Assembly (NCBI GenBank): GCA_902780565.1
Contig: CACZGD010000012.1
Coordinates: forward strand, 1-45,745
Direction: 5' to 3'
Source of the DNA: Oscillospiraceae bacterium
Lineage (GTDB): Bacteria; Bacillota; Clostridia; Oscillospirales; Acutalibacteraceae
Length of the DNA stretch: 45,745 nucleotides
In this document: piece by piece, positions 1-8,484 of the stretch
Layout: every line of letters begins with the position of its first letter
Numbering within the stretch: position 1 is the stretch's first letter
Position numbers and translations under genes: made by a program
Notes under the pieces: generated by a model
Database searches by the model: none
The model's input: only the letters and a program-made list of their open reading frames with translations
What the model was told of the DNA's origin: nothing

Positions 1-672
1 GTCCGGGATCGTGATCGAGGTCAGGCTCGTGCAGTAGTCAAACGCGCATTCCCCGATGCTCGTCACGCTGTCCGGGATCGTGATTGAAGTCAGGCTCGTG
101 CAGCCACGAAACGCGAAAGACCCGATGCTCGTCACGCTGTCCGGGATCGTGATATTCTCGGCAAGTTCGCCGTTAATATAGAGATTGTGCGCGTAATAGA
201 GCGGCTGCGCGTCATTATCCGCAAACGAAATCCCGCACCACGCGGCAAGATCGGTAATGTAAACGCCGGTCAGTCTCTTGCAGTAGTCAAACGCGTATCT
301 CCCGATGCTCGTCACGCTGTCCGGGATCGTGACGGACACAAGGCTCGTGCAGTAGGAAAACGCGTAAGACCCGATGCTCGTCACGCCGGGTTCGATGACG
401 ACGGTTTTAATTCTGTCGCAATTAGCACCGGACCCTCCCCACGGCGCGGTGATATAAAAGGAATAAGCCGCCATCTTCCCCGTGCCGCTGATGGTGAGCA
501 GGCCGTCGGAATCGAGGGTCCACGTGAGGTTTGTGCCGTCGCCTTCGCCGCCGCAATAGCCGGAATCCACGATTTCTGCAGCTGAAACAGGCGAACCGAG
601 ATTCGGCATTGCTGCCAAAAGCATGCAGATACAAAGTGCCGAGAGCAGCAGGGTTTTGACCGTTCGTTTCAT
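1..672 (-). CDS. BspA-like leucine-rich repeat surface protein (3' part beyond window)
   Basis: The reading frame is open from an ATG at 672 to the window edge (224 codons), so the C-terminus is missing. It begins with a Sec signal peptide (MKRTVKTLLLS, hydrophobic core, cleavage near PVSA). A short beta domain follows with the motif LTWTLDSDGLLTISGTGKM, the usual opening of BspA-type proteins. Then come cysteine-containing type-5 leucine-rich repeats with the core TSIGSYAFSYCTSL and TIPDSV, about 23 residues each. An AGGAGGA ribosome site lies 5 bases before the start. Family members are secreted or wall-attached and are thought to mediate adhesion or protein binding; the ligand here is unknown. 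Identity of the repeat family is near certain. Confidence 0.9.
   Translation of the reverse strand, partial: MKRTVKTLLLSALCICMLLAAMPNLGSPVSAAEIVDSGYCGGEGDGTNLTWTLDSDGLLTISGTGKMAAYSFYITAPWGGSGANCDRIKTVVIEPGVTSIGSYAFSYCTSLVSVTIPDSVTSIGRYAFDYCKRLTGVYITDLAAWCGISFADNDAQPLYYAHNLYINGELAENITIPDSVTSIGSFAFRGCTSLTSITIPDSVTSIGECAFDYCTSLTSITIPD
52..402 (-). repeat. 69-bp DNA repeats encoding LRR units
   Basis: The segment CCCGATGCTCGTCACGC recurs at 52, 121, 301 and 370, with 69-bp spacing inside each pair. It encodes successive leucine-rich repeats of the BspA-like protein. Near-identity at DNA level means copy number can change by recombination. Confidence 0.85.
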
Positions 673-711
673 ATTCTTCCTCCTATGAATTGAATGCAGG
701 TATGTATAATC

Positions 712-741
712 ACAATACCACAAAAAATAAGCACATTTCAA
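712..741 (-). promoter_or_regulatory. Putative sigma-A promoter of the LRR gene
   Basis: On the minus strand, TTGAAA (741-736), an 18-base spacer and TATTGT (717-712) lie about 40 bases before the start codon. The region is AT-rich against a GC-rich background. Confidence 0.45.
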
Positions 742-796
742 CCAAGTGTGAACAAAAGCGCTTTTTTCAGGGATAAACGCAAAAAATGGAGCGGAT

Positions 797-832
797 AAAA
801 ACGAATCCACGCCCCGCGGTGGCGGGGCGTGG
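797..832 (-). terminator. Intrinsic terminator after the dockerin gene
   Basis: A perfect 11-bp stem (807-817 with 822-832, arm CCACGCCCCGC) with a 4-base loop is followed on the minus strand by ATTCGTTTTTA. It ends the minus-strand unit containing the dockerin and DUF2079 genes. Confidence 0.85.
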
Positions 833-953
833 GGCTTACATCGGAGATATACCGCAAGGGTCAGCGGGGGATTTTTGCAGGGGCTCCGCGCGGAGGGTCC
901 GCGCAGGGATTCACGGGGGCTTTCCGCCGTCGGACGAGCTGCGTTTTATGCGC

Positions 954-1823
954 TTATTTCTGCACGCCGGAGAGCATGAGGATCATGAACAGGTCCTCGG
1001 CGGAGTCGAGGGCCTCATAGGACGCGGGGACGGCGGTGCAGGCGGCGGGGACGGCGATGGAGAAGGCGGAGAAGGCGGCGTCCATCGTCACGTTTCCGGC
1101 GGCGTCGGTCTCCTTGAAGCCCCGGAGCTGGCGGCCCTTCATATAGATCAGCATGGTGCCGGAGGACTGCGGGAAGGCGTAGCACACGCAGCGTTCGCCG
1201 TGGAACAGCTCCTCGCTTCTGCCGGAGGCATAGGAGAGGGCGGGCATCTCGGAAAAATCGACGACCTCGTCAAAGAACTCGTCCAGATCCAGCCCGAACT
1301 CGTTGAAGGTCTGCTTGTCCGCATCCGTCACCTGCGCGTAGCAGGCGTGGGTCTCCTCCATGAGGTAGGTCTTGCCGCCGCGCTTGAGCATGGGCAGGGT
1401 CAGCTTCATGCCTTCCATCATCACGCTCGCCCTGAGATAGGTGGTATCCGCGGTGAAGGCAAGGGTCATTTCGCCCTCCATGCCCTCCTCGTTCATGGGC
1501 ATGACGGCATAGAAGTGCCCGCCGCGCAGGGCGGCGTAGGCGTCCGTGACGTAGGTCGGCGCGAGCAGATCCAGCCCCACGGAGACGCGCAGCGCGATGC
1601 GGGCGTCGGACGCTGTGACCTTGCCGTCCAGATCGATATCCGCGGATTCGCTTTGGGCGGCGGTGAGGGTATCCAGCCCCACGGCGGCGCGCAGGATAAG
1701 TCTGGCGTCGGCGGCGGTGAGGGCGGCGCCCGCCGTCAGCTTGCCGTTGGGCGCGGCAAGGGCAGGCACGGACAGCGTGAGAAGCAGCAGGGCAGAGAGA
1801 AGCAGAGCGGTGATTTTTTTCAT
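954..1823 (-). CDS. Secreted protein with N-terminal dockerin repeat
   Basis: A 289-residue secreted protein with a signal peptide (MKKITALLLSALLLL, cleavage near ALAAP). Residues about 26-85 form a dockerin type I region. The second repeat has a complete calcium loop (DIDLDGKVTASD) followed by the helix ARIALRVSVGLD. The first repeat keeps the helix (TAADARLILRAAVGLD) but has lost the acidic loop. The remaining roughly 200 residues are beta-rich (treated here as LolA/LppX-like by general appearance only) with no catalytic motif I recognise. An AGGAGG site precedes the ATG. The gene lies 43 bases downstream of the DUF2079 gene and is probably cotranscribed. Dockerins usually sit at C-termini of cellulosomal enzymes; the N-terminal position and absence of an enzyme domain point to a scaffold or cell-surface role that is unproven. 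Confidence 0.8.
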   Translation of the reverse strand: MKKITALLLSALLLLTLSVPALAAPNGKLTAGAALTAADARLILRAAVGLDTLTAAQSESADIDLDGKVTASDARIALRVSVGLDLLAPTYVTDAYAALRGGHFYAVMPMNEEGMEGEMTLAFTADTTYLRASVMMEGMKLTLPMLKRGGKTYLMEETHACYAQVTDADKQTFNEFGLDLDEFFDEVVDFSEMPALSYASGRSEELFHGERCVCYAFPQSSGTMLIYMKGRQLRGFKETDAAGNVTMDAAFSAFSIAVPAACTAVPASYEALDSAEDLFMILMLSGVQK

Positions 1824-1866
1824 AGGGACCTCCTTTGCGCCGGGCGGCGCGGATTCAAAATGCGGT

Positions 1867-3681
1867 TTATGCGGCGAGACGCAGCACGAGCAGGACCGGC
1901 CTGTCGCCGACGGTCACTTCCCTGTCGAGCGCGTAGCCCCAGTTCTCGTAAAGCAGCAAAAAGCGCTCGTAATCGCCGTAGCGGCAGTCAAGGATCAGCC
2001 AGTCGGTGCGGGTCTCGGTGGAAAGCTGATGGTAAAAGACCTCATACAGCGTCCGCCGGTCGGCAAGGCGCGGGATGAGCATGGTGGACGCCGTGACGCT
2101 GTCCCCGGCGGGAATGGCGGCAAGGGTCTCCTCGATCGCGGCGTTTTCGGCGCCGGAGGCTGCCGTGAGCCGGAGATAATCCCCCACGTTCGGGATCAGC
2201 ACGGACAGGGCGGTCAGCGCGCACAGCACGGCGGCGACGCGAAGCTGCAGCGCGGAGGCCTCCGGCGGGCGCTCCGAAACGTTCACGACCGAAAGATAGA
2301 CGAGGAACGCCATGCTGCCGAAGGTATACTGGAAGCCGAGATCATACTGATAGACGTAGACCGTGAGCAGATTCATCAGCAGAGCCGGGAACAGCAGCAT
2401 CAGACGCTTCGGGTGCTTTACCGTGAAGGGCAGCAGCCCCAGCGGGAGAAAGACCTGCAGCAGGAACGTCAGCTTTTTGAACGGCTGCCCCGCGTCGTCC
2501 CGGAAGATCTGCAGCAGCGCGTGACCGGGGTCCGTGAGCACGGTTTTGACCGCCATCAGCAGGCCCTCGTCCCCGACGAGGAAGTTCGCGTAGCGGTCCG
2601 TCATAACGCCCTGCCCGTGGGCGGAGAGCCACATAAACGCGCCGACAAAATAGAGCCCGGCGAACACGGCGAGCAGCGCGCCGACGAGATACTTCTTGCG
2701 GTCGAACAGGATATAGAGCCCGAAGAAGACGAGATAGATGAACGCGTCCTCCTTCACGAGCAGGGTGAGGAACGAGAAGAAGAACAGCCGTCCCCACGCG
2801 TCCTTTTCGTATGCCCAGAAGACCCAGAGCAGCAGCGGCAGCAGGAAGCAGTTTTCGTGGAAATCGTAGTTCGTGCCCATATAGGTCGCGGGCGCGAACA
2901 GCAGCAGAAAGCCGAGCAGCAGACTGCGGCGATAGGACAAGCCCCGCCCCCGGCAGATGAGCAGCAGCGGGATCACCGCGCTGCCGAGAGCCGCCGCCTG
3001 CCCGAGCTGCAGCGTGACGGGCGACGGGAACAGCACGAACACCGGCAGGAACAGATAAAAGATCGGGGAGAAATGCACCGCGAAGTGGGAAAGCGCCATA
3101 TCGCGCTCCACCGTGGTCACGGGCTGCAGGGTGCGCCGCATGGAATAAAAGCTTTGCACGAAGATGCCGAAGTCATAATTCGGGGCGCGGAAATTCACGA
3201 CCCGCAATACGCCGATGCCGCCGACGAGCAGCAGAAAGACAAGTCCCAGCGCCGCCGCGCAGAGCAGAAAGCTCCGTTTGCTTCGCAGCCGGACGGGGAG
3301 GAAATACCCCCGGCGGCGATACCACCAGATGAGCACCGCCCAAAGCGCCGTGAGAGGCAGGGCGTAATAAAAATCGCGGGTATAAAGCGCCGTCAGCGCG
3401 CTGTAAACGCTGAAGCAGACCGGCAGCCCGACGGGATGCGAGGGAAAGCCGAGCTTTGGCTTCAGAAGCATCCCTGCCAGCGTGAACAGCAGAAAGCTGC
3501 CGCCAAACAAGCACAGGAACAGCGCCGTCCCCTGCGCGCGATAAGCCGAAAGCTCGGACAGGCGTTTGCCCGCCAGCAAAAAGCCGACGGAGGCGGCAAA
3601 GCACCACGCGGCAAGCAGACGCAGGATGACCGGCTCCTTGTCGGCGTTCTTCAGTTGTTCGCGAATGGGCGGCAGGGTCAT
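1867..3681 (-). CDS. DUF2079 family polytopic membrane protein
   Basis: A 604-residue integral membrane protein with about 12 hydrophobic segments. The motif APNYDFGIFVQSFYSM near residue 168, followed by HFSPIFYLFLPVF, is typical of DUF2079, a family grouped with GT-C type glycosyltransferases that use lipid-linked sugar donors. The substrate cannot be read from the sequence. The start at 3681 is supported by GGAGGT about 7 bases upstream. It is the first gene of a two-gene unit with the dockerin protein, suggesting a cell-envelope or surface-glycosylation role (inference). Confidence 0.85.
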   Translation of the reverse strand: MTLPPIREQLKNADKEPVILRLLAAWCFAASVGFLLAGKRLSELSAYRAQGTALFLCLFGGSFLLFTLAGMLLKPKLGFPSHPVGLPVCFSVYSALTALYTRDFYYALPLTALWAVLIWWYRRRGYFLPVRLRSKRSFLLCAAALGLVFLLLVGGIGVLRVVNFRAPNYDFGIFVQSFYSMRRTLQPVTTVERDMALSHFAVHFSPIFYLFLPVFVLFPSPVTLQLGQAAALGSAVIPLLLICRGRGLSYRRSLLLGFLLLFAPATYMGTNYDFHENCFLLPLLLWVFWAYEKDAWGRLFFFSFLTLLVKEDAFIYLVFFGLYILFDRKKYLVGALLAVFAGLYFVGAFMWLSAHGQGVMTDRYANFLVGDEGLLMAVKTVLTDPGHALLQIFRDDAGQPFKKLTFLLQVFLPLGLLPFTVKHPKRLMLLFPALLMNLLTVYVYQYDLGFQYTFGSMAFLVYLSVVNVSERPPEASALQLRVAAVLCALTALSVLIPNVGDYLRLTAASGAENAAIEETLAAIPAGDSVTASTMLIPRLADRRTLYEVFYHQLSTETRTDWLILDCRYGDYERFLLLYENWGYALDREVTVGDRPVLLVLRLAA

Positions 3682-3701
3682 GCAGGCACCTCCGAGTCAA
3701 T

Positions 3702-3731
3702 AAAAAAGGGGGAGGGATCGCTCTCCTCCCC
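3702..3731 (-). terminator. Intrinsic terminator of the sigma/propeller operon
   Basis: On the minus strand GGGGAGG (3731-3725) pairs with CCTCCCC (3715-3709), followed by six T residues (3707-3702). It lies between the propeller gene and the DUF2079 gene, overlapping the transcription start predicted for the latter. Confidence 0.7.
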
Positions 3732-3733
3732 TT

Positions 3734-3762
3734 ATCATATACCAAACGGGTCAAGAATGCAA
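3734..3762 (-). promoter_or_regulatory. Promoter of DUF2079/dockerin unit
   Basis: TTGCAT (3762-3757), 17-base spacer, TATGAT (3739-3734) on the minus strand, about 50 bases upstream of the DUF2079 start. Confidence 0.6.
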
Positions 3763-3782
3763 GTGCAATTGTTGGGGCGGCC

Positions 3783-6011
3783 TTAGAGCGTCAGGCTGCC
3801 GAGCGCCTGCCCCGTGGCGAAATCATAGCCGGTCAGAATGAAGGCGTCGGGCGTCTCCGTGTATTCGTCCCCCTTCCATTCGCCCCGTCCCCAAACGTGG
3901 ACGTAGAAGTAGACGACGTCGCCGATATACAGCGCGCGGCAGGGGTCCGCGTCATCGATCTCGGCGGAGGCGACCTCGACCAGCTTTCCGTCGGCGACCT
4001 TGACGTAGCTCCAGCCGCCGTGCTGCTTGGCCGTTTCCTCCGGCAGCTCCTCGGTTTCGGGCGCTTCGTAGAGATAGGAGTTATACAGCACGAGGAAGCC
4101 GTCCTCCCCCACCGGGACGAACGCCTTATGCTCCGTCATGAACCACGTATCCGGGCGGACGACGGAATCGAGCTCTTTGGGATTTTCGGGGTCCGACACG
4201 TCGAACAGGCTGAGCTTGGCGGAGCCGTCGACGCCGGTTTCCGTGCCGCCGTAGCCCACGCCCACCATATAGCCCGCCACCGGGTGCAGATAGGCGGAAT
4301 AGCCGGGCAGCTTGACCTCGCCCCGGATCACGGGCTGCGCGGGGTCGGACAGGTCCACCGCGAACAGCGGGTCGGTATTCCGGAACGTGACGACGTAGAG
4401 CATATCCCCGTCGTAGCGCACGCTGCGGATATCCTCATCCTCGCCGAAGGGCTCGCTGCGGCCGCATTCGGTCATATCGGGATTCAGCACGACCGCCACG
4501 TTTTTGCGGTCCGTCCAGTCCTTTTGGAAATGCAGGGCAAGGCGCAGATACCCGTTATACTCGTTCAGGGCGTAATCGGTCAGCACCGACGCGTTCTCGA
4601 ACGAGGCCTTGCCGACGTAGAGGGGCGTGCTGCCGCTGATATCGAGCTTGTGCACGTCCAGGATCTCGGTCCAGTCGGCGGAGAACATACGGTAGCGGGA
4701 ATGCCCGCCGTAGACGTAAACCGCGTTTTTGGCGCAGTAGAGCTTCCACGCGCGGCCGAGCACCGAAGCGCTCTGCGGGACGGCGGACACATCCGAAAGG
4801 TCCAGCAGGGAGACGGTGACGAACGCCCCGGCATCCTCGGCGGAGCTGTCGACGGTGATGTTTTCGGCGGGGACCAGCTCGTCCCTGTCGCCTGCGCAGG
4901 GGATGAAGGTGGTCGCGTCGTCATAGACCACGGTTTCGGGATAGGGCGCCCACTGCGAGACGGCGAGAAGGCGTCCGCCCGTGATGCGGGTCTCGAGCAG
5001 CTCGCCGTCGAAATACAGGTCGCGCACGAGCGCGGGGGCGCTTTTATCCGTCAGGTCATAGATCGAAATCAGAGCGGTGCGCTCGGTCTTCACGTCGCCG
5101 TAGAAATCCCAGTACTGCCCCTCCTCGTCATAGCGCATGCCGCCGGAGGTGAAGGCGGTCTCGCTGCCCGTGAGGATCGCGTAGTCGCCCCAGAGATAGA
5201 AGCCGTCGTAGCCGCGCTCCCGCAGGATCTCGGTCGCGTTTTCCTCCGTCAGCGTCAGGCGCAGGGAGGACAGCAGGGCGGGGCTGCCGCCGTTCGGGTC
5301 CACGATCGAGAAGGTCTGGGCGCGGGTGCCGGTTTCCGCCGCCATATCCCACGCGCCGTAAAAGCCGCAATAATACGGGGATGGCGCGGCGTCCTTCAGC
5401 ACGTAGATATAGCTGCCGTCCGTGCGGATCACGTCCGCCTCGTCCACGTCCTTTTCCACGGTGTTCAGCTCCGAATAGCCCTTTTCGCCGCCGGCAGCGC
5501 CGGTGATGGCGGGCGCGGCGGGCGTGTCGGATTCGGCGTTCGCCACGGCGCTGTCCGCCGCTTTCTCATCGACCAAAAGGTAGCTATCGCTCTCCCAGCC
5601 GCTGAAGAAATCGTCAATGGCGTTGATGACGTCGGAGCGCGTTTTATTGCGTTTGAGCACCCTTGCCACGGCGGAATAATCCGCCGGCGCGGCCTTGCCC
5701 TCGGTCTCGCCGCCGGTCAGGGTGGGCGCGGCGCGGTCCGTATCCGCCGGTTTATTGCGGGTCACGCGGGGCAGCAGCCCCACCAGCAGCGCCACAGCCG
5801 CCGCGACCGCCACAAGGGGCAGCAGGCGGCGGATCACGCCTTTCTTCGGTTTGGTTTCCGGTTCGTTGGTCCCGGTTCCCTCCGGGGCCTCGCTGTTTTC
5901 GGCGGTCTCCTCCCGCAGGCGGCGGACGACCTCGTCCGGCTGCAGGGAAGCCGGCAGCGCCGCCGGGGCCTCCTCCAGCTTCTTTTTCACATACTCAAAA
6001 TCGGATTTCAT
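3783..6011 (-). CDS. Membrane-anchored beta-propeller protein, probable partner of ECF sigma factor
   Basis: A 742-residue protein starting at MKSDFEYV (ATG 6011). Residues 1-60 are charged and presumably cytoplasmic, residues about 62-82 form one membrane helix (LLPLVAVAAAVALLVGLL), and the rest is an extracellular beta-propeller domain of the PF09826 type (for example NTVEKDVDEADVIRTDGSYI). The ATG overlaps the sigma-factor stop in an ATGA junction, so translation is coupled. AGGAG lies 7 bases upstream. In this family the gene commonly follows an ECF sigma gene; by position and topology the N-terminal segment may act as the anti-sigma domain, with the propeller sensing an envelope signal (inference). 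No zinc anti-sigma HxxxCxxC motif is visible. An in-frame extension upstream runs through the sigma gene and is not credible. Confidence 0.85.
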   Translation of the reverse strand: MKSDFEYVKKKLEEAPAALPASLQPDEVVRRLREETAENSEAPEGTGTNEPETKPKKGVIRRLLPLVAVAAAVALLVGLLPRVTRNKPADTDRAAPTLTGGETEGKAAPADYSAVARVLKRNKTRSDVINAIDDFFSGWESDSYLLVDEKAADSAVANAESDTPAAPAITGAAGGEKGYSELNTVEKDVDEADVIRTDGSYIYVLKDAAPSPYYCGFYGAWDMAAETGTRAQTFSIVDPNGGSPALLSSLRLTLTEENATEILRERGYDGFYLWGDYAILTGSETAFTSGGMRYDEEGQYWDFYGDVKTERTALISIYDLTDKSAPALVRDLYFDGELLETRITGGRLLAVSQWAPYPETVVYDDATTFIPCAGDRDELVPAENITVDSSAEDAGAFVTVSLLDLSDVSAVPQSASVLGRAWKLYCAKNAVYVYGGHSRYRMFSADWTEILDVHKLDISGSTPLYVGKASFENASVLTDYALNEYNGYLRLALHFQKDWTDRKNVAVVLNPDMTECGRSEPFGEDEDIRSVRYDGDMLYVVTFRNTDPLFAVDLSDPAQPVIRGEVKLPGYSAYLHPVAGYMVGVGYGGTETGVDGSAKLSLFDVSDPENPKELDSVVRPDTWFMTEHKAFVPVGEDGFLVLYNSYLYEAPETEELPEETAKQHGGWSYVKVADGKLVEVASAEIDDADPCRALYIGDVVYFYVHVWGRGEWKGDEYTETPDAFILTGYDFATGQALGSLTL

Positions 6012-6526
6012 GCTGTCTCCTCCCATTCCTGTCTGCATTTTTTCAGGGCGCGGGCAAGGCGCGACCGGACCGTGGAGGGCTTCATGCCGAGCATTTCCCC
6101 GATCTCTTCCCCGGTGTAGTCGCCAAGCACCGAAAGCGTGACGATCTGCCGGTCGGTCTCGTTCAGCACGTCCAGCAGCGTGCCCGCGTCCGCGTCGAAG
6201 GGCGCGTCCGAAGCAGGTCCCAGCGCCCCGTCGTCCGGATCGACGGGGGTCACGCGCGACCTTTGGCGCAGGATATCCCGGCAGCGGTTCGCGGTGATCG
6301 CAAACAGCCAGCTTTGAAAGGACGTCCCCTTTCTGAGGCTCCCGCGGTTGCGGAAGGCGGACAAACACGCCTCCTGGACCGCATCCTCAGCGTCCGCCGC
6401 CTGCCCGAGGTAGGACAGCGCAAAGCGATAGAGCGGCACGGCCAGCTCTGCGTACAGCGCGCCGAACGCCGCGGCGTCCCCCGCCTGCATACGAAGCGCC
6501 AGCGCGCTTCTTTCTTCCTCGGTCAT
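6008..6526 (-). CDS. ECF-type RNA polymerase sigma factor
   Basis: A 172-residue sigma-70 family ECF factor. Region 2 spans about residues 15-85 (LYRFALSYLGQAADAEDAVQEACLSAF, then SFQSWLFAITANRCRD). Region 4 spans about 110-168 with the helix-turn-helix YTGEEIGEMLGMKPSTVRSR. It would redirect RNA polymerase to a small regulon. Its stop overlaps the ATG of the propeller gene. A sequence upstream resembles an ECF promoter, suggesting autoregulation. The signal is unknown. Confidence 0.93.
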   Translation of the reverse strand: MTEEERSALALRMQAGDAAAFGALYAELAVPLYRFALSYLGQAADAEDAVQEACLSAFRNRGSLRKGTSFQSWLFAITANRCRDILRQRSRVTPVDPDDGALGPASDAPFDADAGTLLDVLNETDRQIVTLSVLGDYTGEEIGEMLGMKPSTVRSRLARALKKCRQEWEETA

Positions 6527-6551
6527 ACGATCACCTGCCCTTCATTTGTTA

Positions 6552-6580
6552 GACGGTCGAAAACAGCTTTTTGCTGCAAA
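6552..6580 (-). promoter_or_regulatory. Possible ECF-type autoregulatory promoter
   Basis: On the minus strand TTTGCAGC (6580-6573) and CGTC (6555-6552) are separated by 17 bases, resembling the -35 (GCAAC-like) and -10 (CGTC) elements of ECF promoters. It lies 26 bases before the sigma start. No sigma-A promoter is obvious here. Weak evidence. Confidence 0.3.
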
Positions 6581-6597
6581 GAAAAAACAAAAAAACC

Positions 6598-6628
6598 AAA
6601 AAGGGACCCACTTCGCACAGCGGGTCCC
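6598..6628 (-). terminator. Intrinsic terminator of the 180-aa membrane protein gene
   Basis: GGGACCC (6628-6622) pairs with GGGTCCC (6609-6603) on the minus strand, followed by TTTTT. It lies 15 bases after the stop codon. Confidence 0.8.
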
Positions 6629-6643
6629 GGGTCCACAGGGGAT

Positions 6644-7186
6644 TCAGCGGATAACGCCCTTGTCCACGACCTCTTCCTCATAGGTCCAGCAGGGGGCGAG
6701 CACCTGATATTTCTTATCGTAATAGATGATACCGTCGCCGGGCAGGACGTACCGCTCCGCGGTGACCTCGTTGCCTTCGACAAAGCATTCGGTGCCGCGC
6801 TCGATGCCTGCGAGTCTGGCGGCGCGCACAAGCACCTTCGCCACGTCGCGATAGCGCCAACTCTCGTCCTTATCCCAACGCAGATAATCGCCGAAGCGCT
6901 TCTCGAACAGCTCTTTATAGCCGCTGCCGTTATCCTTGCTTTCGCGGATGGCCTTATACCAGCGGGACACGGTCTCGCGCTGCTTGTCGGTCTTGCCTTC
7001 GGCGACCGTTTCCAGCGACTCGAACATGCCGTAGAAATCCTCGATATTATCGGAAATCCCCTTTGCCAGCGTGCGCACGCGGGCTCTGCGGATCGCGCGG
7101 ATGATAAAATAACACGCCAGAACGACTGCCGCGCCGATGACGGCGTAAAGGAAGATCTTCAGCGGTAAGGGCATGAATAAAAACAT
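6644..7186 (-). CDS. Small single-pass membrane protein, unknown function
   Basis: Start chosen at ATG 7186 (MFLFMPLPLK) because AGGAGA lies 6 bases upstream; an in-frame ATG at 7225 has no ribosome site. The 180-residue product has one N-terminal membrane helix (about residues 6-27), a basic stop-transfer stretch (RAIRRARVR), then a soluble helical region. I recognise no catalytic motif or named family. It has its own consensus promoter and terminator, so it is monocistronic. Confidence 0.75.
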   Translation of the reverse strand: MFLFMPLPLKIFLYAVIGAAVVLACYFIIRAIRRARVRTLAKGISDNIEDFYGMFESLETVAEGKTDKQRETVSRWYKAIRESKDNGSGYKELFEKRFGDYLRWDKDESWRYRDVAKVLVRAARLAGIERGTECFVEGNEVTAERYVLPGDGIIYYDKKYQVLAPCWTYEEEVVDKGVIR

Positions 7187-7245
7187 ATGCAGTCTCCTCA
7201 CTGTGCGCGCCGGGAAAGGGCGCACTTTTCAATATTCATATATTC

Positions 7246-7274
7246 ATTATAGAGAATCCGCGGGATTTTGTCAA
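7246..7274 (-). promoter_or_regulatory. Consensus sigma-A promoter
   Basis: Exact TTGACA (7274-7269), 17-base spacer, exact TATAAT (7251-7246) on the minus strand. The -35 starts 16 bases after the U32 stop codon. The leader contains a GTGCGC/GCGCAC hairpin (about 7202-7235). Confidence 0.9.
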
Positions 7275-7289
7275 TATTTTAGTGAAAAT

Positions 7290-8483
7290 TTACATTCTTT
7301 TTCGCAGAATATCCCCGGGGGCGAGCGCAACGGGACAAACGATCTCCACCGGCTCCTGCACAAGGTCCGCTTTTTCCTTCGGGCTGCCGTCCGAACCGCG
7401 GATGGAGGTCACGACAAAGGACGCGCCCACGCTCCCGGGAGACAGGATCTCGAGCGTATCCCCGACGGCGAAGGCGTTGCGCATTTCGACGACGTAGGTC
7501 TCCGCTCCCGTTCGTTCACGCACCACGCCCGTAAAGCGGCAGGTCTGGCGATAGCGCCCGTCGTTGTTCGGGTCCGTTTTGCACGCGCCGAAGTAAAAGC
7601 CCGTGGAATAGGGGCGGTGCGAGGCGGCGTCCAGCTCCCGCTGACAGACCTCGAGCGGGGCCGTGCCGTCCATGCGGCGGCGGTAGGCGTTCACGACGGT
7701 GGCGACGTAATACGGGGACTTCATGCGGCCCTCGATCTTGAACGAGGCGATCCCGGCGTCCGTCAGCCGGTCGAGAAAGGAGATGCAGTTCAGATCCGTG
7801 GACGAAAGGATGGCGCTTTCGCCCTCCGCCTCCACGATCGGGATCAGGGTGTTGGCGCGCTGCTTTTCCACCAGATAATACTCCCACCGGCAGGGCTGCG
7901 TGCACGCGCCCCGGTTGCCCGAGCGGTTGTTGAAATAGGAGGACAGCAGGCAGCGGCCCGAATACGCCATGCACATGGCGCCGTGGACGAAGGTCTCCAG
8001 TTCCGTTGCCGGGTCGATCCGCCCCCGCAGCGCTTCGATCCCTTCCAGCGTCATTTCGCGCCCCAGCACCACACGGGTACAGCCCATTTTTGCGTAGCAG
8101 TTGATTGTGGCGTAATTCAGAGCGTTGGCCTGGGTGGAAACGTGGACCGGCAGGTCCGGGCATACCTCCCGGATTTCGGCGATGAGCCCGAGGTCCGATA
8201 CGATCACGGCGTCAACGCCGATAGCGGACAGCTCCTTCGCGTAGGGGCCCGCCTGTTCGATCTCGCCGTTTCCGGCGAAGCAGTTCACGGTGACGTAAAG
8301 CTTTTTGCCGACGGCGTGGGTCAGGCGGACCGCTTCGGCAAGCGCCTCCATCGAAAAGCCCGCCTTTTCGGCGCGAAGCTGCAGAAAAGGCCCCCCGACG
8401 TAGACCGCGTCCGCCCCGAAATACAGGGCGGTGCGCAGGGTCTCAAGGTCGCCCGCCGGGGCCAGCAGTTCCGGTTTTTTCAT
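7290..8483 (-). CDS. U32 family peptidase
   Basis: A 397-residue protein of the collagenase-like U32 family. It opens with KKPELLAPAGDLETLRTALYFGADAVYVGG, shows VHVSTQANALN mid-protein, and contains the signature region HGAMCMAYSGRCLLSS and NRGACTQPCRWEY with conserved cysteines. Better-studied relatives act in 23S rRNA hydroxylation (RlhA) or ubiquinone hydroxylation, so proteolysis should not be assumed. It begins one base after the dipeptidase stop and is last in the TetR-dipeptidase-U32 operon. Confidence 0.93.
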   Translation of the reverse strand: MKKPELLAPAGDLETLRTALYFGADAVYVGGPFLQLRAEKAGFSMEALAEAVRLTHAVGKKLYVTVNCFAGNGEIEQAGPYAKELSAIGVDAVIVSDLGLIAEIREVCPDLPVHVSTQANALNYATINCYAKMGCTRVVLGREMTLEGIEALRGRIDPATELETFVHGAMCMAYSGRCLLSSYFNNRSGNRGACTQPCRWEYYLVEKQRANTLIPIVEAEGESAILSSTDLNCISFLDRLTDAGIASFKIEGRMKSPYYVATVVNAYRRRMDGTAPLEVCQRELDAASHRPYSTGFYFGACKTDPNNDGRYRQTCRFTGVVRERTGAETYVVEMRNAFAVGDTLEILSPGSVGASFVVTSIRGSDGSPKEKADLVQEPVEIVCPVALAPGDILRKRM

Positions 8484-8484
8484 A

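Noticed and set aside
52-402. Regular 69-bp repeats suggesting a CRISPR array
   Set aside because: They stay in frame and encode leucine-rich repeats of a secreted protein; there are no unique spacers of CRISPR type.
1597-6119. Very long plus-strand open frames (for example 1597-3786 and 3897-6119)
   Set aside because: They are antisense to well-supported minus-strand genes, have no ribosome sites, and translate into Arg/Gly/His/Gln-rich low-complexity sequence, a normal product of high GC.
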